From positions 1 through 64,000 of the forward strand of contig NZ_OAOD01000017.1 in assembly GCF_900205925.1 (NCBI RefSeq): 64,000 nucleotides of DNA, written 5' to 3'. The first letter of the stretch is position 1; each line of letters begins with the position of its first letter. The notes beneath the pieces were generated by a model. The model was not told where the DNA came from. It saw only the letters and a list, made by a program, of their open reading frames with translations, and searched no databases. A program made the translations under genes and the position numbers. Shown here one piece after another: positions 26,396 through 33,887 of the stretch. The stretch comes from Clostridium peptidivorans (lineage in GTDB: Bacteria; Bacillota; Clostridia; Clostridiales; Clostridiaceae).

Positions 26396-26941
26396 TTATA
26401 TCACACTTTCAACAAATGCTTTATATAGTTCTGCTTTAGAATCTCCCCTAAAATACGAAAGTATTTTATCTGATGATATTAGCCGTTCTTTTGCTTTCCC
26501 TATATACATACCGTAACTACTCCACTTATATTCCTCAGGAAGCTTAACCATGTTAGCTCTTACAGGATTTAAATGTATATACCTACTAACCTCCAAAAAA
26601 TATCTATCATCTTGTATTAACTCTGATTTATATCTATCTTGAAACAAATGCCCTACGTAATTATATTTTTTATTAAAATTACTTGCATATCTACTGTGTA
26701 CTCTTCTCACAAAATCAGATATATCCCTATCTTCTGTGCCTACTAAAAGATGTACATGATTTGTCATTAAAACATATGCATCTATATGATACTTATCATC
26801 ATAATATTTTATAGCTTCTTGTAAATAATTTAAATATACTTCATAATCTATTTTATCTCTAAAGATATCATTTTTATGATTTCCCCTAGCAATTACATGG
26901 AGTTCAGCCCCTGGATACCACTTATGCTTTTGTCTTGGCAT
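26396..26941 (-). CDS. REP-associated tyrosine transposase (RAYT, IS200/Y1 family)
   Basis: A 181-residue Y1-type HUH transposase. Opening PRQKHKWYPGAELHVIARGNHKNDIF is typical of RAYTs; the metal-binding HUH motif is H62-V-H64 in MTNHVHLLVG; the conserved tail DRYFLEVSRYIHLNPVRANMV holds the candidate catalytic tyrosines (Y114, Y121). RAYTs are single-copy relatives of IS200 transposases that process and likely spread REP palindromes. REP copies flank the gene on both sides (26341-26385 and 27005-27045), the expected REPtron layout. Start ATG follows AAGGTGAGG. Complete and apparently intact. Confidence 0.95.
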   Translation of the reverse strand: MPRQKHKWYPGAELHVIARGNHKNDIFRDKIDYEVYLNYLQEAIKYYDDKYHIDAYVLMTNHVHLLVGTEDRDISDFVRRVHSRYASNFNKKYNYVGHLFQDRYKSELIQDDRYFLEVSRYIHLNPVRANMVKLPEEYKWSSYGMYIGKAKERLISSDKILSYFRGDSKAELYKAFVESVI

Positions 26942-27004
26942 TTATCCTCACCTTCATTTTCCATTGTTATCTATGATTATTAACATAAAATCAAATTTTA
27001 AACC

Positions 27005-27045
27005 GGGGCCAGACCCCTGGGATTAAATCCCAGGGGTCTGGCCCC
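27005..27045. repeat. REP palindrome 4
   Basis: Perfect 20-bp arms (27005-27024 and 27026-27045), core GGGGCCAGACCCCTGGG, nearly no loop. It lies about 65 bp upstream of the RAYT start codon, and on the minus strand encodes the last residues (RGQTPGI) and stop codon of the second vanZ-like gene. Confidence 0.95.
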
Positions 27046-27469
27046 TTACTTTCATCATCACTGCAAGTATTAACGCAAAAATCCCACCTGAAGTATCAAT
27101 TAAGACATCTCTAAATCTTCCTTCTCTTCCTGGAATAAAGATTTGATGAAACTCATCAGAACAGGCATATAGAAATGTTATTGCCAAGGATATAATTAAA
27201 CTTTGCTTTAAAGAATAGTTATCTTCCAAAGCATGAAATAACAATACATATAATATAAAATACTCTGTAAAGTGACCAGCTTTTCTAACTATAAAATTGG
27301 CAAGTTCTCCAAAATAACTGTTCAGATCTATACCTAAAGTATTCATCATTTTTAATACAAATCCACTCTTTTCATCTGATACCACTGCAGGATCATTTGA
27401 AAATGAAAATATAACTGCCATCCAAATTACTACTAATATCCATTTAAAATATGTTTTCTTTGATTTCAT
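27023..27469 (-). CDS. VanZ-like membrane protein
   Basis: A 148-residue VanZ-family protein with four membrane segments; core signatures FSNDPAVVSDEKSGF, FIVRKAGHFTEYFILYVLLFHAL and SDEFHQIFIPGREGRFRDVLIDTSGG. Start ATG 27469 is five bases after GGAGG; the upstream in-frame ATG overlaps that site. The last seven residues RGQTPGI and the TAA come from a REP palindrome, so the original C-terminus was replaced or extended by the repeat. It is the short paralogue of 25591-26319; the RAYT gene lies between the two. Confidence 0.9.
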   Translation of the reverse strand: MKSKKTYFKWILVVIWMAVIFSFSNDPAVVSDEKSGFVLKMMNTLGIDLNSYFGELANFIVRKAGHFTEYFILYVLLFHALEDNYSLKQSLIISLAITFLYACSDEFHQIFIPGREGRFRDVLIDTSGGIFALILAVMMKVRGQTPGI

Positions 27470-27500
27470 ATATTCCTCCATCGATACTATTTTATCCCAA

Positions 27501-27539
27501 GGGCCAGACCCCTGGAATAAACTCCCAGGGGTCTGGCCC
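27501..27539. repeat. REP palindrome 5
   Basis: Arms GGGCCAGACCCCTGG (27501-27515) and complement (27525-27539). It lies between the start of the vanZ-like gene and the stop codon of the S41 protease gene (27540-27542), which directly touches it. Confidence 0.93.
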
Positions 27540-29201
27540 CTAATTTATCAGAATCTTTGTCACTGTTTCTTTATTTAACTTCTTCCCATCTTCATCCTTT
27601 ACTTTGTCACTTACTACAAGATAATAAAACCCCTGCTTTAATTCATCTTTTAATTTTAAGCTAACTTTACTTCCCTGTGTTACTTCTATATTTGATGGTA
27701 TGCGCTGCCCAGTATCTCCATTTATTAATTCAATAGTTTCATTATTTGCAGTTTTAGGATCTATTGCTGTATTAAATGTTATGGTAAATGTTTTATCTGT
27801 ACTATCTTTAATTAAGCTTTTTAAAACTTTATCATTAGGATATAAAAGATTTGTTTTGTCTTCTAGATTTTCATCTAAACCTTCATTAGAAAAACTTGTC
27901 CATCCATTTTTCTTACCTAAAAATAAGTTATCAATATCTATATTATCTATAAGATATTTATAAGCTTCCCAATTTTCATCTTTTCTAGCTTCATTAATAT
28001 TTATATAAAAACTTTGATTATTAATTAAAACCTTTATATACCCTTCTTTATTATCTAAAGATACTATGCTATGACTATTATCTACTTCACTTAAAAGCAA
28101 GTTTGCTAAATATAAGGAATTAATATACTTATCATCTACCTGAAAATCTGGACTTACTCCTACGCGATTTATGGTATTTCTATAAGGAGATAAAAATTCA
28201 TAGGTAGTGAGTTTAAGAAAGCTTCCGTCACTTAAAGGAAATATACCTTGAGCCACTCCCTTCCCATAGGTAGTTTGTCCTATAAAAATGGCTTTCTTAT
28301 AATCCTTTACCGCTGCTGATAGAAGTTCAGAGGCACTTGCACTATACTGGTTAATTAAAAAAATCACAGGCTTTTCTATTACCATGTCATGCTTATAAGC
28401 TTTAAAACTTGCCGAAGCTCCTGCACCATTTTTCATTATCATAAGGGACTTGTCTCCTACAAAATATCCTCCAATATCCCTAGCTGCTTCTACATATCCA
28501 CCTGAATTATATCTTAAATCTACTATGTATGCCTCTACATTGGCTTTTGCCAGCTTTCCTAGGTTTTGTTTAAATTCATCTGGCGTATTTTCTCCAAATG
28601 AATTAATTTCTATGTATCCTATATGATTGTTTAAAACCTCACTTTCTACTGTAGGAAGAGATATTTGCTTTCTTATTACATCCACCTCTAGGACACTTGT
28701 ATCTCTTTGTATAACAAGATGGACACTAGTTCCTTCTTGTCCTTTTATATAACTTATAGCCTGTTCTGAAGATAAGCCCTTTAAAGTAATATTATCTGCT
28801 TTTACAACAATATCTCCTACTCTTAATCCTTTTTCTTCTGCTGGAGAAGTTTTAAAAACACCAGTTATCTTCACTCCCTCATCATCCATAAGTACCTGCA
28901 CACCAATACCTGTGAACCTATTATCTATACTACCAGTAAAATTCTCATATTCTTCTTTAGTAAAATAACTAGAGTAAGGATCATTAAGCTGCTTTACTAT
29001 GCTTTCTATAGAACTTGAATTTAAGACTTCATCTGAGACATCACTTATATAGTACTTTTCAATTATACTTTTGGCTTCTGATAAAGTGCTATCTCCTGCT
29101 GCATTGACATATGAACAATTAAGACTGCTTATAAGTATTACTAGAGCCGCAAAAATTCCTATGGTTTTAGTTCTTGCCTTTTTCATTTTAAATAATCTCA
29201 T
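27540..29201 (-). CDS. S41-family C-terminal processing protease (CtpA-like) with Ig-like tail
   Basis: A 553-residue secreted or membrane-tethered protease. Signal/anchor segment about 12-34; PDZ domain about 90-175 (GIGVQVLMDDEGVKITGV...GLRVGDIVVKADN); S41 catalytic domain about 185-350 with catalytic Ser289 in NQYSASASE and Lys314 in GQTTYGKGVAQ. Residues about 455-553 form an SbsA-type Ig-like domain (TITFNTAIDPKTANNETIEL...LKQGFYYLVVSDKVKDEDGKKL). The tail probably positions the enzyme at the wall. ATG 29201 follows GGGGGAG. Single gene between REP copies. Substrate unknown. Confidence 0.93.
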   Translation of the reverse strand: MRLFKMKKARTKTIGIFAALVILISSLNCSYVNAAGDSTLSEAKSIIEKYYISDVSDEVLNSSSIESIVKQLNDPYSSYFTKEEYENFTGSIDNRFTGIGVQVLMDDEGVKITGVFKTSPAEEKGLRVGDIVVKADNITLKGLSSEQAISYIKGQEGTSVHLVIQRDTSVLEVDVIRKQISLPTVESEVLNNHIGYIEINSFGENTPDEFKQNLGKLAKANVEAYIVDLRYNSGGYVEAARDIGGYFVGDKSLMIMKNGAGASASFKAYKHDMVIEKPVIFLINQYSASASELLSAAVKDYKKAIFIGQTTYGKGVAQGIFPLSDGSFLKLTTYEFLSPYRNTINRVGVSPDFQVDDKYINSLYLANLLLSEVDNSHSIVSLDNKEGYIKVLINNQSFYININEARKDENWEAYKYLIDNIDIDNLFLGKKNGWTSFSNEGLDENLEDKTNLLYPNDKVLKSLIKDSTDKTFTITFNTAIDPKTANNETIELINGDTGQRIPSNIEVTQGSKVSLKLKDELKQGFYYLVVSDKVKDEDGKKLNKETVTKILIN

Positions 29202-29365
29202 AAAGTTCTCCCCCGTATATCACATATCTAATGATATTAAAGTGTATTCTGTTGATATTATTATATCAAATAATTTAACAAAAAAAATACAGAAACTTTT
29301 AATTTATGCATTTTTTCTCACTAGCTATTGTAAAGCTTTATTTTGTTTTTTTACATTTTATCCCA

Positions 29366-29406
29366 AGGGCCAGACCCCTGGTTAAATATTCCAGGGGTCT
29401 GGCCCT
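29366..29406. repeat. REP palindrome 6
   Basis: Perfect 16-bp arms (29366-29381 and 29391-29406), AGGGCCAGACCCCTGG. Its flanks (TACATTTTATCCCA on the left, TTAAATAT in the loop) closely match those of REP 7, so the mobile unit is larger than the palindrome itself. Confidence 0.93.
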
Positions 29407-29417
29407 GTTCAATGCTA

Positions 29418-29447
29418 AAAAAAAATCCAGTAGAATATTTTTACTCT
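29418..29447 (-). terminator. Terminator (CCAGTAGA hairpin family)
   Basis: Stem CCAGTAGA / TCTACTGG followed in the minus direction by ATTTTTTTTT. Related hairpins occur at 37331-37358 and 37896-37924. Confidence 0.7.
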
Positions 29448-29545
29448 ACTGGCAGGATCATTTGAAAATAAAAATATAACTACCATCTAAATTATTACTA
29501 GTATCCATTTAAGATAACTTTTCGTTTTCTCCATGAAATATTCAT
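29446..29545 (-). pseudogene. Remnant of a vanZ-like gene 5' end
   Basis: The minus strand reads MEKTKSYLKWILVII, a stop, then MVVIFLFSNDPAS, matching the first 30 residues of the gene at 27023-27469 (KSKKTYFKWILVVIWMAVIFSFSNDPA). DNA similarity covers about 95 bp. It is a truncated, stop-containing copy, showing that a piece of vanZ was duplicated locally along with REP elements. Confidence 0.82.
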
Positions 29546-29549
29546 CTTC

Positions 29550-29681
29550 TTAGTTTAGAGGCTTGTTTACTTTTGGAGCTGTTTCTTCTGTACGTACTGG
29601 CTGTGGTTCTGACATAATCTTCAGTATCTTCTGCTCTGCCTGTTCCTGTGTTAATACTTCACCCTTATTTGGCTTTTTCAT
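29550..29681 (-). CDS. Small hydrophilic protein of 43 residues
   Basis: An ATG at 29681, with AAAGGAGTT about 12 bases upstream, opens a 43-codon frame: MKKPNKGEVLTQEQAEQKIL, then KIMSEPQPVRTEETAPKVNKPLN. No membrane segment, no Cys. A terminator-type hairpin follows at 29418-29447. The ribosome site and terminator argue for a real gene, but I do not recognise the family and length gives little statistical support. Confidence 0.5.
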   Translation of the reverse strand: MKKPNKGEVLTQEQAEQKILKIMSEPQPVRTEETAPKVNKPLN

Positions 29682-29871
29682 AATAAAAATCAACTCCTTT
29701 AAAAGTTTTGTAGGTTTTGTAAATAAAAGTTTTTAAGCATATAATATTAGAGTCCATAATGACTATATTAACATTATGAACTCTAACTAAAATTGCCTCA
29801 ATCTATATTATATCATAATTAGACAAAACTTGCTGAAAATACACTTATTTGTCGCTTACATTTTACTCCAA

Positions 29872-29910
29872 GGGCCAGACCCCTGGTTAAATATCCCAGG
29901 GGTCTGGCCC
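29872..29910. repeat. REP palindrome 7
   Basis: Arms GGGCCAGACCCCTGG (29872-29886) and complement (29896-29910). Ends 4 bp after the stop codon of the ABC ATPase gene (minus strand). Confidence 0.93.
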
Positions 29911-29914
29911 CCAA

Positions 29915-30586
29915 CTACAAAACTTTTCCGTCCTTTATTTCAATTATTCTATCAGTCTTTTTAGCTATCCTCTCATCATGAGTTATTATGACAAAGGTGG
30001 TTTTAAAGTTTTTATTTATATCCCTAAATATATTATATATGCCCTCTGCTGAATTAGAATCTAAATTTCCTGTAGGCTCATCTGCTAATATAATTTTAGG
30101 ATTATTCATAAGCGCTCTTGCAATGGCAACTCTTTGTTGCTGTCCACCAGATAAATCGCAAACCTTTTTCTTCCTAATTTCTGAAAGTCCGACTAAATCT
30201 AAAAGCATTTCTGCCCTTTCACGAGTTTTTCTGCCACGAAAAACTTTACTTATAGTATGGGGCATAAGCACATTTTCCAAAGCATTAAACTCTGGAAGAA
30301 GATAATGAAATTGAAATACAAAACCTATCTTTTTATTTCTAAGAGCTGCCAGAGAGCCTCTACTAATTTTATCAATCCTTTTATTTTCAATATAAAGTTC
30401 TCCGCTTGTGGGTTTATCTAAAGTCCCCATTATATTTAAAAGAGTAGTTTTGCCACTGCCTGAAGCTCCTATTATAGAGCTAAAGGAACCTTCCTCAATG
30501 GACATATTCACATTATGTAATACTTCAGTTTTAACTCTTCTTCCATATGTCTTATTTATATTTTTAAGTTCTATAATACTATCCAT
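29915..30586 (-). CDS. ABC transporter ATP-binding protein (LolD/MacB type)
   Basis: A 223-residue ATPase of the type-VII (MacB/LolCDE) class. Walker A GASGSGKTTL (about 41-50), Q-loop FVFQFHYLLPEFNALENV, signature LSGGQQQRVAIARAL, Walker B IILADEPTGNLDS, and switch His in VIITHDERIAKK. It overlaps the permease gene by 8 bp, so it partners with it. GGAGG precedes the ATG. Substrate unknown; this class moves peptides, lipoproteins or drugs, or drives wall remodelling. Confidence 0.95.
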   Translation of the reverse strand: MDSIIELKNINKTYGRRVKTEVLHNVNMSIEEGSFSSIIGASGSGKTTLLNIMGTLDKPTSGELYIENKRIDKISRGSLAALRNKKIGFVFQFHYLLPEFNALENVLMPHTISKVFRGRKTRERAEMLLDLVGLSEIRKKKVCDLSGGQQQRVAIARALMNNPKIILADEPTGNLDSNSAEGIYNIFRDINKNFKTTFVIITHDERIAKKTDRIIEIKDGKVL

Positions 30587-31733
30587 TTTTAATTACCTCC
30601 ATTGCACTTAATCTAAAGGACTTTAATGCTGGGAATATTGCAGCTAAAATTGAAGAACTTATAGAAATTAAAGATGACATAATTATAAACCTATTATTTA
30701 TAATTATATTTACAATGGGTTTTCCATCAGAGGTAACTATGTACTTATTAAAACCTTTTATATATATTAACGTAAATAAAATCCCTACAGCTGTTCCTAT
30801 TGCCCCTAAAATAAGAGCCTCTAGTAAAAATATAAAAGCTGCTGAGCCGTCTTTTATTCCCATGGCCTTTAAAATACCAATTTGCTTATACTTTTGTACT
30901 ACGCTTATATTAAGTATGCTCATTATACTCAATACAGCTGCAAGAAGTACAAAAAACTGAATTATAATGGAACAAATCTTTTGCCCAACTATGGCACTGG
31001 CTACAAACTTATTTTGTTCCTTCCAGTTTTCTACTTTTAAATCCTTATCTTTAAGCATCTTTTTTATGTTACTTCCAATATAATCTGCATTATAAGCATC
31101 TTTAACTGAAATTTCCATAGAAGTAACCTTCTCCCCAAGGCCAGATAAGTCCTGAGCAGTCTTTAAATCAGTCATAATCCAAGCACTATTTAACTTAACT
31201 GCCCCTAAATCATAAAAGCCTGATACAGTAAGCTGAGTTTTTCTTCCTTGAGAACTTATTATATCTATTTTATCTCCTATATTTATATTGAACTTATTTT
31301 TTAATTCTTTCCCAACAAGAGCCTGACCAGGTTTATTAATCATATTTCCTTCATAAAGCTTGGCCTTCATATCATAGAGCGTATTAATATCCTCAGGAAT
31401 GAACCCCCTCACTTGTACATTTTGTTTGTTATTATCTGGGCTTATAACGGTATAATGGTCAACCACTGGTGCTACTGTAGTTATATTTGTATCTACAGCT
31501 TTTATTTTCTCTTTTACATTTTTCCATGAATCTATACTTTCTTTAGATGATGTCACAGTAATATGAACAAAACTTCCTACGACCTTACTTAAAAGGCTTT
31601 TTTCAAGTCCCTGACTTAGTAGACCTATAAAAATCTGTACAGATATCGCTATAGCAATACCAATAACTATAATAAAGGTTTGTATCTTACTACTTTTTAA
31701 AAATCTTACAGCTATTTTTAAAGATGTTAACAT
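30579..31733 (-). CDS. ABC transporter permease (FtsX/MacB-like)
   Basis: A 384-residue permease: membrane segment near 15-36, an extracytoplasmic MacB-type periplasmic-core domain (about 40-250), then three membrane segments (about 255-275, 300-330, 350-375), the FtsX-like layout, with VVQKYKQIGILKAMGIKDG between. The C-terminus codes ...VIKNG and overlaps the ATPase start. GGAGG is seven bases before the ATG. First gene of a two-gene operon; pairs with 29915-30586. Confidence 0.92.
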   Translation of the reverse strand: MLTSLKIAVRFLKSSKIQTFIIVIGIAIAISVQIFIGLLSQGLEKSLLSKVVGSFVHITVTSSKESIDSWKNVKEKIKAVDTNITTVAPVVDHYTVISPDNNKQNVQVRGFIPEDINTLYDMKAKLYEGNMINKPGQALVGKELKNKFNINIGDKIDIISSQGRKTQLTVSGFYDLGAVKLNSAWIMTDLKTAQDLSGLGEKVTSMEISVKDAYNADYIGSNIKKMLKDKDLKVENWKEQNKFVASAIVGQKICSIIIQFFVLLAAVLSIMSILNISVVQKYKQIGILKAMGIKDGSAAFIFLLEALILGAIGTAVGILFTLIYIKGFNKYIVTSDGKPIVNIIINNRFIIMSSLISISSSILAAIFPALKSFRLSAMEVIKNG

Positions 31734-31866
31734 AACTAATCCTCCATTAAATTGTAATTATTATACCAATAACTTAAGTATATCATAACTTGTTTATTGA
31801 TTTATAATTAAAACTGATACTTCTGTACTTATATCATAGGTTCAATAAATAATTACAAATATAAAA

Positions 31867-31902
31867 AAACTACCAAACTGCTATTGCTCAATTTGGTAGT
31901 TT
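31867..31902 (-). terminator. Terminator of the DUF4351 gene
   Basis: Stem AAACTACCAAA / TTTGGTAGTTT with a T-run in the minus direction. Confidence 0.75.
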
Positions 31903-31945
31903 GCTTCATGGATGTCGCCAAGTTTCTTCTGTTCTTTCTTCTTAG

Positions 31946-32060
31946 CTCTTCCTTCTCTAAATCCTATTTTTACTTTTAACTCTTCGCTTCAAATGTCTCA
32001 TTTTCCCCTTACTTCGCTTTTTGGTGGTGCCACCGCATACCCTTGTGTGGACATGATTCA
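31946..32060. repeat. Diverged intergenic repeat, copy A
   Basis: Shares with 38966-39080 the blocks TTTAACTCTT, T-C/T-AAATGT, ACTTC and GGTGGT-CC/AC in the same order over about 115 bp, roughly 60 percent identical by eye. Both copies lie 3' of minus-strand genes. It contains a palindrome GGTGGTGCCACC. Confidence 0.55.
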
Positions 32061-32077
32061 CTGGCCATACTTGCTTG

Positions 32078-32962
32078 CTATTGTGAAATATACTTTTCTA
32101 CTTCTTCCAAGCTATTTAAATCAAAAATATCCTCACCTATTAATTCAAGATTATATGAATCTAATTTTTCTATGTTTTCTCTCATGTCTTTAGATAATAA
32201 CCCAAATTTTTTAGTTAACTGCTTTATTATTAATTTTGCCAACCTAACTCTTTCTTCCTCTTTTCCCCTGTCATAAGGTTCTTTATATAATGCAGATGCC
32301 ATATATATATCCTCCTTTACATATTTCTCTAATACCTCTTCTTTATAAAGTCTTTTACTCAACTCCACTGTTAAATAATAATAATCTTTATCTTCTAGTT
32401 CTTCTACAACTTTTAAGCATTCCTCAATATGCTCTAAATCACTTTCTTTATCATTTTTCATAAATACTCTCAATGGATAAAGAACTACTTTTTTGTCTTT
32501 AAGTATTTCATTCTTATCCATATCATATGCTTTTATAACTTTATATTTATAATTTAATATTTCATCATTTAATACAGTTGCTTGTATACCATTGATTATA
32601 TTACTTATGCTTGGCTTTTTTAATATAATCAGTACTTGATATATAGGAAGTTCTTCATACCAGTTAATATAAGTATAATATCTAAGCATTCTCTTACTCA
32701 TTTCTTTATTACTCTTATAATTAGTTTCAAACTCCATATGTAATATAAATTCTTCTTTATTCATAGTAACTTTTGCAATATAATCAGCGTCTCGCATATC
32801 TGCCATTGATAATTCAGTAAACTCTAGATGTACTTCTTCTGCATCATCTATATTAGGTATACCCAAACTAGCTAATCCCTTAAAATCTTTTCTCTCTAAT
32901 GTTTTAATAGTTTCATCAAATACATGTTTTCTTGTTTTTATATCCTGTAAATCTTTACTCAT
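32078..32962 (-). CDS. PD-(D/E)XK nuclease-like protein with C-terminal DUF4351 domain
   Basis: A 294-residue protein resembling the Rpn/transposase-associated nuclease group. N-terminal region contains DADYIAKVTMNKEEFILHMEFETNYK, compatible with the D...ExK core of PD-(D/E)XK nucleases. The C-terminal 60 residues (LIIKQLTKKFGLLSKDMRENIEKLDSYNLELIGEDIFDLNSLEEVEKYI) match DUF4351. Such genes are common, often multicopy, accessory genes in Firmicutes and cyanobacteria. Single gene with terminator; start ATG after AAAGGAA. Activity not proven. Confidence 0.8.
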   Translation of the reverse strand: MSKDLQDIKTRKHVFDETIKTLERKDFKGLASLGIPNIDDAEEVHLEFTELSMADMRDADYIAKVTMNKEEFILHMEFETNYKSNKEMSKRMLRYYTYINWYEELPIYQVLIILKKPSISNIINGIQATVLNDEILNYKYKVIKAYDMDKNEILKDKKVVLYPLRVFMKNDKESDLEHIEECLKVVEELEDKDYYYLTVELSKRLYKEEVLEKYVKEDIYMASALYKEPYDRGKEEERVRLAKLIIKQLTKKFGLLSKDMRENIEKLDSYNLELIGEDIFDLNSLEEVEKYISQ

Positions 32963-33150
32963 TATTTATATTCCTTTCCAAGGAAATTAAAGTGTATTTT
33001 CTTAATATTATTATATCAAATCATTCAACCTTTTACACCGATATTTCAACTCAATTTTACTAAATATTCATTTAACATAAAAACTACAGAAACTCTCAAT
33101 TCCTGCGGTTCTTCTTACTGGCTACCGCCGAGTTTTTTCGCTTGCTAATA

Positions 33151-33198
33151 AAACACCTGAGTTGGAACCATAAAACGGTTCTATCCCAGGTGTTTTTA
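33151..33198 (-). terminator. Terminator of the DUF1659-DUF2922 operon
   Basis: Long hairpin AAAACACCTG.. / ..CAGGTGTTTT with inner GGTTCTA..GGAACC pairing and T-rich 3' end, 4 bp after the DUF2922 stop codon. Confidence 0.8.
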
Positions 33199-33202
33199 AA
33201 TA

Positions 33203-33418
33203 CTATAGTTTTATTTCAGTTTTTTCTCTATCTACCACATAAGCACCGCTTTTACTAGCCAAGTCTCCATCTTTGGTTTCAAATACATTTTTGGCAATTA
33301 TAGTATCCATAAGTGCATTAGCTTCTGCTGCAGTTACTGCATCTTTTATATTGTTTACTGTGATGCTGGTCTTCTTTCCTCCGACGTTCACAAAGGATAA
33401 AACTAAACTCTTAGCCAT
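33203..33418 (-). CDS. DUF2922 protein
   Basis: A 71-residue protein MAKSLVLSFVNVGGKKTSITV...VVDREKTEIKL, matching the small DUF2922 family. It follows the DUF1659 gene by 34 bp, and the two families usually occur as a pair in Bacillus and Clostridium. A YvrJ-type gene, which often accompanies them, is absent here. Function unknown. Preceded by AAGGAGGAATG. Confidence 0.88.
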   Translation of the reverse strand: MAKSLVLSFVNVGGKKTSITVNNIKDAVTAAEANALMDTIIAKNVFETKDGDLASKSGAYVVDREKTEIKL

Positions 33419-33452
33419 AAATCATTCCTCCTTTTTTATGAATAAGCTAATA

Positions 33453-33680
33453 TTAAATAGTTGAACTAAATACGCTGTCTTCTTGTTTCTTAGCATACAA
33501 AACTGGATTTTTAAGTACAGGAGATATTGCCTGTGCAACAGCATTTAAGGCATCATCAGTTGCAGCAGTTTTGATTTTGGAGAATCTTTGACTTCCAAGA
33601 ACGTCCTTGCCCTCGTCATCAGTTCCCACCACATATTCAAGAATTAAATACTTTTTAACCATATCAGCTGTAACAGCCAT
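33453..33680 (-). CDS. DUF1659 protein
   Basis: A 75-residue protein beginning MAVTADMVKKYLILEYVVG, of the DUF1659 family. ATG 33680 has GGAG eight bases upstream; an upstream in-frame extension is rejected for that reason. Co-transcribed with DUF2922. Function unknown; the pair often neighbours sigma-factor-like genes, as seen here at 33888-35180. Confidence 0.87.
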   Translation of the reverse strand: MAVTADMVKKYLILEYVVGTDDEGKDVLGSQRFSKIKTAATDDALNAVAQAISPVLKNPVLYAKKQEDSVFSSTI

Positions 33681-33732
33681 ACTATCAACTCCTTTCATTA
33701 ACACACCTCAACTTATTTAAGATGTTTCATTT

Positions 33733-33798
33733 GCATGATTTATAGAAATCTATGATCTCGTTATAAATCAGCACATCTCAATTCATTTGAGATGTTTC
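33733..33798. repeat. Stand-alone copy of the 65-bp double-hairpin module
   Basis: The sequence from GCATGATTTATAGAAATC to TGAGATGTTTC matches the inner module of the MITE-like copies 2 and 3 (7660-7724, 14690-14753). Hairpins TGATTTATA/TATAAATCA and CATCTCA/TGAGATG are both kept. There are no surrounding terminal repeats of the larger element; a second AAGATGTTTC lies just to its left. Located between the sigma-like genes and DUF1659. Confidence 0.85.
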
Positions 33799-33887
33799 AC
33801 TATTTAATATGCAGTAAACAGGAAAGTGAGAAAAAATTAGCATATGTTCTAATTTGGCAACTAGATACTATAACACCTGGTCACTGC

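Larger units (their letters stand above)
31734..32077. other. Intergenic region with terminator and diverged repeat
   Basis: About 340 bp. Contains a terminator at 31867-31902 and a roughly 115-bp sequence (31946-32060) related to 38966-39080. No supported gene: an open frame on the plus strand lacks a ribosome site and runs through the repeat. Confidence 0.6.

Noticed and set aside
24531..29910. CRISPR-like array from regularly recurring REP palindromes
   Set aside because: The copies are hundreds of bases apart, separated by genes, and no cas genes are present.
32020..32055. T-box-like sequence (GGTGGTGCCACCGC) on the plus strand
   Set aside because: It resembles the T-box core, but no plus-strand gene follows, the usual upstream stem I and specifier loop are not visible, and the copy at 38966-39080 is also not upstream of a plus-strand gene. 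Treated as part of a diverged repeat.
31912..32193. Plus-strand open frames in the gap before the DUF4351 gene
   Set aside because: No ribosome site, antisense to the real gene for half its length, and made of the diverged repeat.
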